Source of the DNA: Oceanospirillum sp048265165
GTDB lineage: Bacteria; Pseudomonadota; Gammaproteobacteria; Pseudomonadales; Halomonadaceae
Assembly (NCBI RefSeq): GCF_048265165.1
Contig: NZ_JBLXCD010000008.1
Span: 1-64,000, forward strand
Reading direction: 5' to 3'
Length of the DNA: 64,000 nucleotides
The translations under genes and the position numbers were made by a program. Positions 9,988-17,888 of this stretch are shown one piece after another. The notes beneath the pieces were generated by a model, which was given only the letters and a program-made list of their open reading frames with translations, did not search any database and was not told the origin of the DNA. How positions within the stretch are numbered: position 1 is the stretch's first letter; the number at the start of each line of letters is the position of its first letter.

Positions 9988-10908
9988 ATGAAAGATATTG
10001 TCAATGACAATCAGTGGGTTTTGTCGCTTGTCTTTGTCTTCACCTGTCTCTTGTTGCGTTGGTTATCTGTCAGATTTGTAAAGCGCGTTGTTAAAGATGA
10101 GGATAACCTTCACCGCCGCTGGACAAATACGATTACCAACATTACCAGTCTAGTCATTATTATCGGCTTGGTGATTATTTGGTTAAGTGAACTGCGTTTT
10201 GTTGCACTTTCTATTGCTGCTTTTGCTGTTGCACTGGTTGTGGGGACACGGGAGCAGATTCAATGTTTTTTAGGGGCTGTTTACATCGCCAGTAGCCGGG
10301 CATTCAGTATCGGTGATTGGATCAAAGTAGAGCATCATTATGGCGAAGTGGTACGTAGTGACTGGCTGACCACCACGTTGCTGGAGGTTGATATCGAAGG
10401 GATGAGCTACGCTTACACCGGTCGCAGCCTGGTCATTCCGAACAATAAGTTCAGTACCGGTGTGATTCAGAACCTTAATTTCATGCGCCGCTATGTGGCT
10501 CATAGTTTCAGCATTGTTCGGGAAGCGGATGCCATCAGTGTTCGTGATGCCAGGCTCTATCTGGAAGATCTGGTCAGAGAATATTGCAGCCCATTTAAAG
10601 AAGTTGCCGACCGCTACAGTAGCTTGATTGAAAAACGTCTGGGAATAGCTTTGAGCGTTTCGGACTTGAATGTTCGTATCGCAACCAATGAAACAGCCCG
10701 AAATGTGTTTATTGTCACCATTTTTTGCCCCACGCAGGAAGCAACCCGCATTGAAGAAGAGATCACAGAAGACTTTCTTGATTACTGGTACAGTATCACT
10801 CACAAATTAGATGCCTTTTATGGCCCGGACCTGCAGCTGGATGACGTACCGGAAGTGGTGGTCAGTGAAAGTCATATTGCACGGCATGTTCGGCCGAAAA
10901 AAAGTTGA
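9988..10908 (+). CDS. MscS-family small-conductance mechanosensitive channel
   Basis: A 306-residue inner-membrane protein preceded by a GAGG ribosome site. Two N-terminal TM helices (WVLSLVFVFTCLLLRWL; SLVIIIGLVIIWLSEL) are followed by a pore-lining helix rich in Ala and Gly (ALSIAAFAVALVVGTREQI). The MscS beta domain comes after that (SRAFSIGDWIKVEHHYGEVV, then SLVIPNNKFSTGVIQN), with a cytoplasmic alpha/beta vestibule at the C-terminus. Members release solutes when membrane tension rises after osmotic downshock. It has fewer TM helices than MscK-type proteins and is close to the minimal MscS length. It is transcribed alone and diverges from the cyclase gene. Confidence 0.85.
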   Translation: MKDIVNDNQWVLSLVFVFTCLLLRWLSVRFVKRVVKDEDNLHRRWTNTITNITSLVIIIGLVIIWLSELRFVALSIAAFAVALVVGTREQIQCFLGAVYIASSRAFSIGDWIKVEHHYGEVVRSDWLTTTLLEVDIEGMSYAYTGRSLVIPNNKFSTGVIQNLNFMRRYVAHSFSIVREADAISVRDARLYLEDLVREYCSPFKEVADRYSSLIEKRLGIALSVSDLNVRIATNETARNVFIVTIFCPTQEATRIEEEITEDFLDYWYSITHKLDAFYGPDLQLDDVPEVVVSESHIARHVRPKKS

Positions 10909-11004
10909 TAAGGCAATAAGTTAGCGGATTAAACCCCGCTACGGTACATGAATATGTGCAATACCGTATTCAACATTTAGTGTACAATATCAGGCTCGAA
11001 TTTA

Positions 11005-11018
11005 TGCCTGATCAGGCA
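11005..11018. repeat. 14-bp perfect palindrome upstream of dnaX
   Basis: TGCCTGATCAGGCA reads the same on both strands and lies about 50 bp before the dnaX start. It could be an operator or an mRNA hairpin in the leader. The surrounding 160 bp (10909-11069) contain no gene that I can see. Confidence 0.5.
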
Positions 11019-11069
11019 GTATTTTGAATCGGGTTAAGCCCGCAATTTTCACAAAGCAGACTGGTTTAT

Positions 11070-13433
11070 ATGAGTTATCAGGTACTGGCCCGTAAATGGC
11101 GTCCTAAAAATTTCCATGAGCTTATTGGGCAGGATCATGTGCGCAGAGCGCTGGTGAGTGCCCTTGATAATGACCGTTTGCATCACGCCTACCTGTTCAC
11201 CGGAACCCGTGGCGTAGGTAAGACAACTATCGCCCGGATTATCGCCAAATGTCTGAATTGTGAAACGGGCGTAACATCCCGTCCCTGTGGTGAATGCAGC
11301 AGTTGCCGTGAGATTGATGAGGGACGTTTTGTAGACCTGATTGAAGTGGATGCTGCATCCCGAACCAAGGTCGAAGATACCCGCGAACTGCTGGATAACG
11401 TTCAGTATGCACCGTCCCGTGGCCGCTACAAAGTGTACCTGATTGATGAAGTACACATGCTCTCTACCCATAGTTTTAATGCCTTACTTAAAACTCTGGA
11501 AGAGCCACCTCCCCATGTAAAATTCTTGCTGGCCACCACCGATCCTCAAAAATTGCCGGTGACAGTTTTGTCCCGCTGTTTACAGTTTAATCTGAAAAAC
11601 ATGCCGCCGGAGCGAGTGGTAGAGCACCTGAGCAACGTACTGACCCAGGAGCAGATTCCGTTTGAAGATGCAGCGCTCTGGCAGCTAGGGCGCGCTGCCG
11701 ATGGCAGTATGCGGGATGCACTGAGCCTGACCGATCAGGCAATTGCTTATGGACAGGGGCATATCGATGCCGCTCAGGTTAGTGAGATGCTGGGCCTGGT
11801 CGATCAACGGCACGTTGGCGCTCTGATCGATCACCTGATTGGCCGTGATGCTAAAGCTCTGCTGTCTGAGGTGACACGACTTTCTGAGCAGGCCGCAGAT
11901 TTCGAAACGATTCTTTCAGATATGGCTCTTTATCTGCACCGCATGGCTATTGCTCAGTTGCTCCCGGACGCAGTAGATAACGCTCAAGGGGATCGTGAGC
12001 AGGTTTTATCTCAGGCTGCCCGCCTCACCGCAGAGGATGTCCAGCTTTACTACCAGATTGCGATTAAGAGCCAGGAAGACCTGCCTTTAGCTCCCGATGC
12101 CCGAACCGGCTTTGAGATGGCATTGATCCGCATGGTCGCCTTTGCCCCACAAGGTGTGCCTAGTGAAGGGGGCAGCCCGCTGCCAAGCCAGGCCATGCCT
12201 ATGCAAGGGCAACCCGTCTCAGGGGGAGCTCCTGAAGATGATGCTCCGCAATTGAGCCATCCTGACAGCACTAAAAAAAAAGAGCTAACGGACTTATCTC
12301 TGAATGAGTCGCCGCAGACGGCACCTGTACCTCAGCCCGTATCTCAGGGAGTCTATGGCATACCTGACGACTCGGGACACAACACAACTTTAAATTCTGA
12401 TACCCCGGCTCCTGAGCCTCAGCTGGTGAAATTTACACCGCCTGCAGGAGACGAACAGAAACCGACAGGCCAGGCTGCGCAGCCAGCTGTACCAGAGCCG
12501 CCTGTTGAAGACCGCGTCGGAAGTACCCCGCCGCAGGAGGCCGGGTCAAGAGTGCAAAGTGCCAGGGCTTCTCTCGGAAGCGGACTGAGAACGGTTCAGT
12601 TTCCATCAGCCAGTGCAGATAAAATCAGTCAGGCCTCAAAAAAATCTACGATACCAAACCAAGAGGCGAATGCTGACCATCTTACGCCGCACAGCAGAGC
12701 GAACACAGATACCGGCTTTGCATCCGAAAAGGCACCGGCGGCTGGGAATGATATTCCGCCCTGGGAAGCGGTGCCGGCTGTTTCTGAGCCGAATCCGGGC
12801 GCTGAGCTAAGTTCGGGGGCTGAGCTAAGTTCAGGCGCTGTGCCAAATGCGATAGTGCAGGAACACCAACGTTCTCCGGCAGATCAACCCGCTCAGGTTC
12901 CGGCACCGCACGCCCCGGAATATCAGGACATGATGCCCGAACCCATGTCTGAGCTTGTAAAGCAGGCACCGGCCCTGCGTGACACTGCTCTGCCTGAAGC
13001 AGCAGAGTCGGAGATCACGCCCCTTGTTGGCCTCTGCCCGGAGCAGCTGAATACCAATCAGGACTGGCTGCAGGCATTTGCTCACCTTCCTCTTAAAGGG
13101 CTCGATCGCTCTCTGGCAAAAAATGCGGCCCTGCTGTCCCGTGAGGGCTCTCATCTGCAGTTTGCTCTCAAAGCAGTAACCGAAAACTTTTTAACGCCGG
13201 AGCGCCAAGCCAGCTGGCAAGCAAGTATTCAAAAGCTATTTAACGAAACCCTGACCATTGAAATCAGTGCGTTCAGCACAGATCTGGATACACCAGAAGA
13301 CTATGAAGCCGCTCTGAAGCAGAGACGGCAGCATCAGGCTGAAGCACTCTTTAGCCGTGACCCCGTTATTCAGGCGTTGCAGCAGAACTTTGACGCAGAG
13401 GTTCTGAGTGAGAGTGTGGAACCTTTGATCTAG
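11070..13433 (+). CDS. dnaX: DNA polymerase III subunits tau/gamma
   Basis: A 787-residue clamp-loader ATPase. The N-terminal AAA+ module has Walker A GTRGVGKT, a four-Cys zinc module (C...CETGVTSRPCGECSSC), Walker B/DEVH (LIDEVHMLS) and sensor 1 (LATTDPQKLP). Domain III follows. A long Pro/Gln/Glu-rich linker runs from about residue 360 to 640. The C-terminal ~140 residues match the tau-specific region that binds the polymerase alpha subunit (LQAFAHLPLKGLDRSLAKNA). Three Lys codons at residues 402-404 form a run of nine A; slippage there would give a shorter gamma-like form (listed separately). ybaB and recR follow, the usual gammaproteobacterial order. Confidence 0.95.
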   Translation: MSYQVLARKWRPKNFHELIGQDHVRRALVSALDNDRLHHAYLFTGTRGVGKTTIARIIAKCLNCETGVTSRPCGECSSCREIDEGRFVDLIEVDAASRTKVEDTRELLDNVQYAPSRGRYKVYLIDEVHMLSTHSFNALLKTLEEPPPHVKFLLATTDPQKLPVTVLSRCLQFNLKNMPPERVVEHLSNVLTQEQIPFEDAALWQLGRAADGSMRDALSLTDQAIAYGQGHIDAAQVSEMLGLVDQRHVGALIDHLIGRDAKALLSEVTRLSEQAADFETILSDMALYLHRMAIAQLLPDAVDNAQGDREQVLSQAARLTAEDVQLYYQIAIKSQEDLPLAPDARTGFEMALIRMVAFAPQGVPSEGGSPLPSQAMPMQGQPVSGGAPEDDAPQLSHPDSTKKKELTDLSLNESPQTAPVPQPVSQGVYGIPDDSGHNTTLNSDTPAPEPQLVKFTPPAGDEQKPTGQAAQPAVPEPPVEDRVGSTPPQEAGSRVQSARASLGSGLRTVQFPSASADKISQASKKSTIPNQEANADHLTPHSRANTDTGFASEKAPAAGNDIPPWEAVPAVSEPNPGAELSSGAELSSGAVPNAIVQEHQRSPADQPAQVPAPHAPEYQDMMPEPMSELVKQAPALRDTALPEAAESEITPLVGLCPEQLNTNQDWLQAFAHLPLKGLDRSLAKNAALLSREGSHLQFALKAVTENFLTPERQASWQASIQKLFNETLTIEISAFSTDLDTPEDYEAALKQRRQHQAEALFSRDPVIQALQQNFDAEVLSESVEPLI
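12273..12307 (+). promoter_or_regulatory. A9 slippery run, candidate dnaX tau/gamma recoding site
   Basis: Nine consecutive A residues (12273-12281) encode Lys402-Lys404 in the tau frame. A -1 shift after the run reads eight codons and stops at TGA 12305-12307. A shift into the remaining frame reads AGC and stops at TAA 12286-12288. Either slip yields a product of about 405-412 residues, the size of gamma. E. coli dnaX uses an A-rich -1 ribosomal slip and Thermus dnaX uses transcriptional slippage on nine A. Which mechanism acts here cannot be told from the sequence. Confidence 0.7.
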
Positions 13434-13555
13434 ACTGTGAGTCTGTTTCTTACGCAAAGCCAGATCTGAGCATGTGGGACCGGAAAAGACAGATCGCTTT
13501 ACCCGTTTAATATGAGGTAAAGCTGTGAATGACCAAGCGACTTGAGGATAAAATA

Positions 13556-13882
13556 ATGTTTAAAGGCGGAATGGGTAACCTGATGAAGCAGGCGCAGGAG
13601 ATGCAGGAAAAAATGCAGAAACTGCAGGAAGAAGCCGCTAATCATACTGTGACGGGTGAATCTGGAGCAGGCATGGTGAAAGTCACCATGAACGGACGAC
13701 ATGATGTTAGCGCTGTTTCCATTGATGATAGCCTGATGAGTGAAGATAAAGAGATGCTGGAAGACCTGCTTGCCGCTGCCGTTAATGATGCTGTACGCCG
13801 CGTTGAAACAAGCACCCAGGAAAAAATGGCTGAACTGACCGGTGGCATGCAGATGCCTCCGGGGTTTAAAATGCCATTCTGA
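13556..13882 (+). CDS. ybaB: YbaB/EbfC nucleoid-associated protein
   Basis: A 108-residue DNA-binding protein of the YbaB/EbfC family. The start at ATG 13556 (MFKGGMGNLMKQAQEMQEKM) is preceded by GAGG; a frame 9 codons longer exists but does not match family length. The N-terminal coiled helix (MQEKMQKLQEEAANHTVTGESGAGMVKVTMNG) and the C-terminal PPGFKMPF motif are typical. Family members bind DNA as dimers with 'tweezer' geometry. It lies between dnaX and recR, as in most gammaproteobacteria, though a terminator separates it from recR here. Confidence 0.92.
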   Translation: MFKGGMGNLMKQAQEMQEKMQKLQEEAANHTVTGESGAGMVKVTMNGRHDVSAVSIDDSLMSEDKEMLEDLLAAAVNDAVRRVETSTQEKMAELTGGMQMPPGFKMPF

Positions 13883-13910
13883 TTGGTGAAGGTTAAACCT
13901 GAACTGATCA

Positions 13911-13944
13911 AGCGTAAAAAGCCGCTGATCAGCGGCTTTTTACG
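13911..13944 (+). terminator. Terminator after ybaB
   Basis: A perfect GC-rich hairpin (GCCGCTGATCAGCGGC, itself palindromic) is flanked by AAAAA on the left and TTTTT on the right, so it could stop transcription in either direction. It implies recR has its own promoter in the following ~110 bp. Confidence 0.85.
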
Positions 13945-14053
13945 TTGTCATTTTTACTTTTATAATGGTCTCTCTTGATCTGGTTGGCGCTTATTCTCAT
14001 AGATCAGCCTAAAAACGATAACCTGACACAAACGGCCTGATTAAGGATCTGCT

Positions 14054-14656
14054 ATGGCTTTCAGCCCCTTGGTTGAAGAACTGATTACCGCCTTACGATG
14101 CTTGCCCGGTGTTGGGCCCAAATCGGCTCAGCGTATGGCGCTGCACCTTCTTGAGCGGGAGCGTGAAGGTGGCTTCCGACTGGCAGAAGTATTGGAACGT
14201 GCTCTGGAGCATGTCGGACAATGTCAGGAGTGTCGAACCCTGACAGAAGAGCCCGTGTGCAGCCTGTGCAGAAGTGAGCGGCGTAACCGTGAGCTTTTAT
14301 GTGTTGTAGAGACGCCAGCCGATCAGATTGCAATGGAGCAGGCGGGAGGGTTCGATGGTCGTTATTTTGTCCTGACCGGACACCTATCCCCCATTGACGG
14401 CATTGGCCCGGATGCGCTGGGAATGGATCACCTGGAAGCCAAGGTTCGCCGGGACCTGGTCAAAGAGGTCATTCTGGCTACAAACCCCACCGTCGAAGGC
14501 GAAGCAACCGCGCACTACATCTCCGAAATGTTGCAGCATTTACCGGTAACCGTAACCCGTCTGGCCCATGGTATTCCTGTGGGTGGCGAGCTTGAATATA
14601 TTGATGGTGGAACCCTGAGCCGAGCGATGGCTGGCCGGTTACCAATGGCGAAATAA
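14054..14656 (+). CDS. recR: Recombination mediator RecR
   Basis: A 200-residue protein of typical RecR length, with an AAGGA ribosome site. It has the N-terminal helix-hairpin-helix (LRCLPGVGPKSAQRMALHLL), the four-Cys zinc finger (CQECRTLTEEPVCSLCRSERR) and a Toprim domain (LLCVVETPADQIAMEQ ... VILATNPTVEGEATAHYI). RecR works with RecF and RecO to load RecA at gaps. The stop overlaps the start of rnd by one base, so the two are probably co-translated. Confidence 0.95.
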   Translation: MAFSPLVEELITALRCLPGVGPKSAQRMALHLLEREREGGFRLAEVLERALEHVGQCQECRTLTEEPVCSLCRSERRNRELLCVVETPADQIAMEQAGGFDGRYFVLTGHLSPIDGIGPDALGMDHLEAKVRRDLVKEVILATNPTVEGEATAHYISEMLQHLPVTVTRLAHGIPVGGELEYIDGGTLSRAMAGRLPMAK

Positions 14657-15795
14657 TGACCGAAGACACAATCGAATACCGCTTTATTGATTCTGACAGC
14701 CTCCTGAAAGAGCGCTGCACCCATTGGCTGACCTGCAGTGTTATCGCACTGGATACAGAGTTTATCCGTGTGGACACCTTCTATCCGAAAGCTGCCCTGA
14801 TTCAGATACAGGACAACCAAGGCTGTTGGCTGATCGATCCTCTTACCATTTCAGACTGGGAACCTTTTAAGCAGGTGCTGAACGCTGAGCAAACCTTAAA
14901 AGTGTTGCACGCCTGCTCAGAAGATCTTGATGTTTTTACCAAACTGACCGGCACTCTGCCCAAGCCAATGATGGATACTCAGGTTGCATTGGCTTTTCTT
15001 GGAGAAACCCTCTCCGTTGGCTATCAGCGCATGGTAGAAAACTGGCTGGATATCTCCCTGCAAAAAGAGGAAACCCGATCAGACTGGCTGCAGCGTCCTC
15101 TGACCCAGAGCCAGTGTGCTTATGCCGCAGCCGATGTGTTTTATCTGTATAAAATCTGGCCCAAAATAGAGCAGAAATTACAGGAACAGAATCGTTTCGA
15201 TTGGTGTCGTCAGGAGTGCGCACAGATCATTCATCTGTCAGCGCAAGCACCGGATGATGAATTTTATTTTCTGCGGGTCAAGCAGGCCTGGAAGCTGAAT
15301 CAGGAGCAACTTGCTGTGCTTCAGGTCTTAGCTGCCTGGCGGGAACAGGAAGTCCGGGAACGAAATATCCCCCGTGGTCGTCTGGTTTCCGATAACCTGT
15401 TGTGGCTGATCGCCCTGAAACTACCCGCCAACCGAATGGAACTGTCCCGGATAGAAGGCATTCGCCACAGCACCATCAAAAAAGACGGTGACGATATTCT
15501 TGAGCTAGTGGATATCGCCCGTAACCGGGCTCAGGCCATGTGGCCCACTTCACTGCCATCTCCCATCGGCCACCCTTACCGGGACTGGTCAAAAGCGATG
15601 AAGAAGAAAGTGCGTCAGGTCGCAGAAGCGCATAACCTGCCACCGGAACTTCTGGTCAGAAAGCGCCAGATGGAACAGGTATTAAACCGGGCAATACGCG
15701 GTGAACTCAACTTTATACCTGAAGAGTGGCGTGGATGGCGGGAAAACCTGGTCGGCCAGCCCCTGATCGATCTGCTGGATAAGTTGCGTAGTTAG
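14656..15795 (+). CDS. rnd: Ribonuclease D
   Basis: A 379-residue 3'-5' exoribonuclease that trims tRNA 3' ends and other structured RNA. The DEDD exonuclease motifs are visible: ALDTEFIRVDTF (Exo I), VLHACSEDLDVF (Exo II) and QCAYAAADVFYLYKIW (Exo III with the catalytic Tyr). One or two HRDC domains follow from about residue 210. Length and order match E. coli Rnd. The start codon overlaps the recR stop (TAATG), and ycgL-ycgN follow on the same strand, an arrangement common in gammaproteobacteria. Confidence 0.93.
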   Translation: MTEDTIEYRFIDSDSLLKERCTHWLTCSVIALDTEFIRVDTFYPKAALIQIQDNQGCWLIDPLTISDWEPFKQVLNAEQTLKVLHACSEDLDVFTKLTGTLPKPMMDTQVALAFLGETLSVGYQRMVENWLDISLQKEETRSDWLQRPLTQSQCAYAAADVFYLYKIWPKIEQKLQEQNRFDWCRQECAQIIHLSAQAPDDEFYFLRVKQAWKLNQEQLAVLQVLAAWREQEVRERNIPRGRLVSDNLLWLIALKLPANRMELSRIEGIRHSTIKKDGDDILELVDIARNRAQAMWPTSLPSPIGHPYRDWSKAMKKKVRQVAEAHNLPPELLVRKRQMEQVLNRAIRGELNFIPEEWRGWRENLVGQPLIDLLDKLRS

Positions 15796-15832
15796 TCCGC
15801 CCCACACCGATACCGATATAACGGGAAAAACA

Positions 15833-16120
15833 GTGAAAGTTATTTGCGAAGTATTTAAAAGCCCACGTAAAGATGAGATGTACATTTACGTAGACAAAAA
15901 AGAAGGCCTGAAACGTGTACCCGAAGAACTGCTGGAGATCTTTGGCAAGCCCAAATCTGTCATGACCATGCTGATCCGAGAAGAGAAAGACCTTGCCCGG
16001 GTCAAATCTGAAGATGTGTTGAGAGAGATCCGCGAAAAAGGCTTTTATCTGCAAATGCCACCGAAAAAAGATGAATACCTGCTGGATCTGTATAAAGCAC
16101 CCACAGAAGGTAAGTACTGA
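15833..16120 (+). CDS. ycgL: YcgL domain protein
   Basis: A 95-residue protein starting at GTG 15833 (MKVICEVFKSPRKDEMYIYV). It matches the small YcgL family (DUF709) in length and in the motifs 'SPRKDEMYIYV', 'VPEELLEIFG' and 'GFYLQMPP'. Its biochemical function is not established. It sits between rnd and ycgN with 2 bp between its stop and the next start, so it is probably in the same operon. Confidence 0.88.
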   Translation: MKVICEVFKSPRKDEMYIYVDKKEGLKRVPEELLEIFGKPKSVMTMLIREEKDLARVKSEDVLREIREKGFYLQMPPKKDEYLLDLYKAPTEGKY

Positions 16121-16122
16121 AA

Positions 16123-16569
16123 ATGAGCGAGACAGAACACTTCTGGGAACAGAAAGCACTCGCCGATATGAACCATGAAGAGTGGGAATCTTTGTGCGAT
16201 GGCTGCGGTAAATGCTGTCTGCATAAAATGGAAGATGAAGACGACGGCACCGTCTACTACACCGACGTTGCCTGCAAGCTGCTCGATATAACCCAGTGCC
16301 ACTGCAACGATTACGACAACCGCAAACAGCACGTACCAGAGTGTTTAAAGCTAACGCCAGAAGACGTACAAGCTTTTGACTGGTTACCGCATACCTGCGC
16401 CTATCGGCTGATCAAAGAGAGTAAACCTCTGCCAGAATGGCACCACCTGCTCACCGGCGATAAAAAAAGCATCCACAAAGCCCGCCAAAGTATCAAAGGC
16501 CGAGCCGTCAGCGAACAAGTGGTTCACCCCGACGAAATGGAATGGCACATCATCCAATGGGTTGAATAA
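16123..16569 (+). CDS. ycgN: YcgN family cysteine-cluster protein
   Basis: A 148-residue protein of the UPF0260/YcgN family, which belongs to the broader YkgJ-like Cys-cluster group. It contains LCDGCGKCCLHK followed by further Cys residues (ACKLLDITQCHCNDY, VPECLKL), suggesting a bound metal or Fe-S cluster. Its biochemical role is unknown. It ends the recR-rnd-ycgL-ycgN run. Confidence 0.88.
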   Translation: MSETEHFWEQKALADMNHEEWESLCDGCGKCCLHKMEDEDDGTVYYTDVACKLLDITQCHCNDYDNRKQHVPECLKLTPEDVQAFDWLPHTCAYRLIKESKPLPEWHHLLTGDKKSIHKARQSIKGRAVSEQVVHPDEMEWHIIQWVE

Positions 16570-16580
16570 CCATCTCCCTC

Positions 16581-16616
16581 GGATATTCACCGCAATCGAG
16601 ACAGTGGTGAGTATCC
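16581..16616. repeat. 11-bp inverted repeat upstream of cas1
   Basis: GGATATTCACC and GGTGAGTATCC pair over 11 bp (one G:U) around a 14-nt loop, just after ycgN. No T-run follows. The rest of the 16570-16910 gap holds no gene I can support; the cas1 ribosome site AAGGA lies near its end. Confidence 0.5.
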
Positions 16617-16910
16617 ACCCCGTAGTTCCTTTCATTCCTCTTCTATCTCTACTCACCCCCGCGGCCTCTACTAACTCCATAACCTGATCATTTTCGAACC
16701 GCGTCATGCACCACAACTTCAGATCAGAATACGATCCTCAAGCTAAACGCTATCCTTTGCCCCTTGGTCTTAATGACCTTCAAAAAAAGGGCTGTTATCG
16801 TGTATTTTAATTGGAGGATTAAAGCAGAACCTGCGGCATCAGTTGTCGTATCCTTGGGGTAAGCTCAAGCAGGACTGTTTTTAGAATAGTAAGCACATAA
16901 GGATATTGTT

Positions 16911-17888
16911 ATGGATGACTTCTCACCGTCTGATCTTAAAACCATTTTGCACTCCAAGCGTGCCAACCTGTATTACTTAGAATACTGCCGCGTCATGCAA
17001 AAAGATGGTCGTGTGCTCTACCTCACCGAAGCCAGTAAAGAAAACCTCTACTTTAATATTCCCATCGCCAACACTACGGTATTGCTGCTCGGTAACGGCA
17101 CCTCTATTACTCAAGCGGCTATGCGGATGCTGGCACAGGCGGGTGTATTGGTCGGCTTTTGTGGTGGCGGTGGAACACCTCTTTATATGGCCTGCGAAGT
17201 GGAATGGCTGACACCGCAAAGTGAATACCGGCCTACGGAATATCTGCAGGGTTGGATGCAGTTCTGGTTTGAGGATGAAAAACGGCTCGCCGCCGCCAAA
17301 CGCTTCCAGCAAGCCCGAATTGAGTTCCTGCAAAATGTCTGGCAGAAAGACCGTGACCTGAAACTTGAGGGCTTTGCCTTTGATGATAGCGCGATACAAA
17401 AAGCCCTAACCACCTTCCATGCACGTACAGAGGCTGCAACAAAGTCATCCGAGCTGCTACTAACTGAAGCCCAGCTTACTAAGGTGCTTTATAAGTATGC
17501 GGCTAACAACACCCAACTAACGGATTTCACCCGCCAGCACCAATCCCAAGATAAAGCTAACGACTTTTTAAATCACGGCAACTATCTGGCCTATGGTCTG
17601 GCTGCCAGTTGTTTATGGGTGTTGGGCATTCCTCACGGTTTTGCCGTGATGCACGGAAAAACCCGCCGTGGTGCGTTGGTGTTTGATGTAGCAGATCTGA
17701 TTAAAGATGCCATCGTACTGCCCTGGGCCTTCGTCTGCGCCAAAGAGCAAGCCACTGAACAAGAGTTCCGCCAGCAGATCCTGCAAGCCTTCACCGATCA
17801 TAAAGCCCTGGATTTTATGTTTGATACCGTGAAGGCCGTGGCACTGCAGAATATGAGCCAACAGGAAATTGAGGCACAGCAGCTATGA
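16911..17888 (+). CDS. cas1: Type I-F CRISPR integrase Cas1
   Basis: A 325-residue Cas1 of the I-F subtype. Cas1 dimers with Cas2 (here fused to Cas3) integrate new spacers at the leader-proximal repeat. The N-terminal beta domain (ILHSKRANLYYLEYCRVMQ) is followed by the helical catalytic domain. The expected metal ligands are visible: Glu in LLLTEAQLTKVLYK, His in AVMHGKTRRGA and Asp in LVFDVADLIKD. An AAGGA ribosome site lies 8 bp upstream. Its stop overlaps the start of cas2/3. Confidence 0.96.
   Translation: MDDFSPSDLKTILHSKRANLYYLEYCRVMQKDGRVLYLTEASKENLYFNIPIANTTVLLLGNGTSITQAAMRMLAQAGVLVGFCGGGGTPLYMACEVEWLTPQSEYRPTEYLQGWMQFWFEDEKRLAAAKRFQQARIEFLQNVWQKDRDLKLEGFAFDDSAIQKALTTFHARTEAATKSSELLLTEAQLTKVLYKYAANNTQLTDFTRQHQSQDKANDFLNHGNYLAYGLAASCLWVLGIPHGFAVMHGKTRRGALVFDVADLIKDAIVLPWAFVCAKEQATEQEFRQQILQAFTDHKALDFMFDTVKAVALQNMSQQEIEAQQL

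Noticed and set aside
10909..11069. Possible SRP (4.5S) RNA gene, often found near dnaX
   Set aside because: The conserved GGAAG...GCAGCC core loops are absent; only a palindrome is present.
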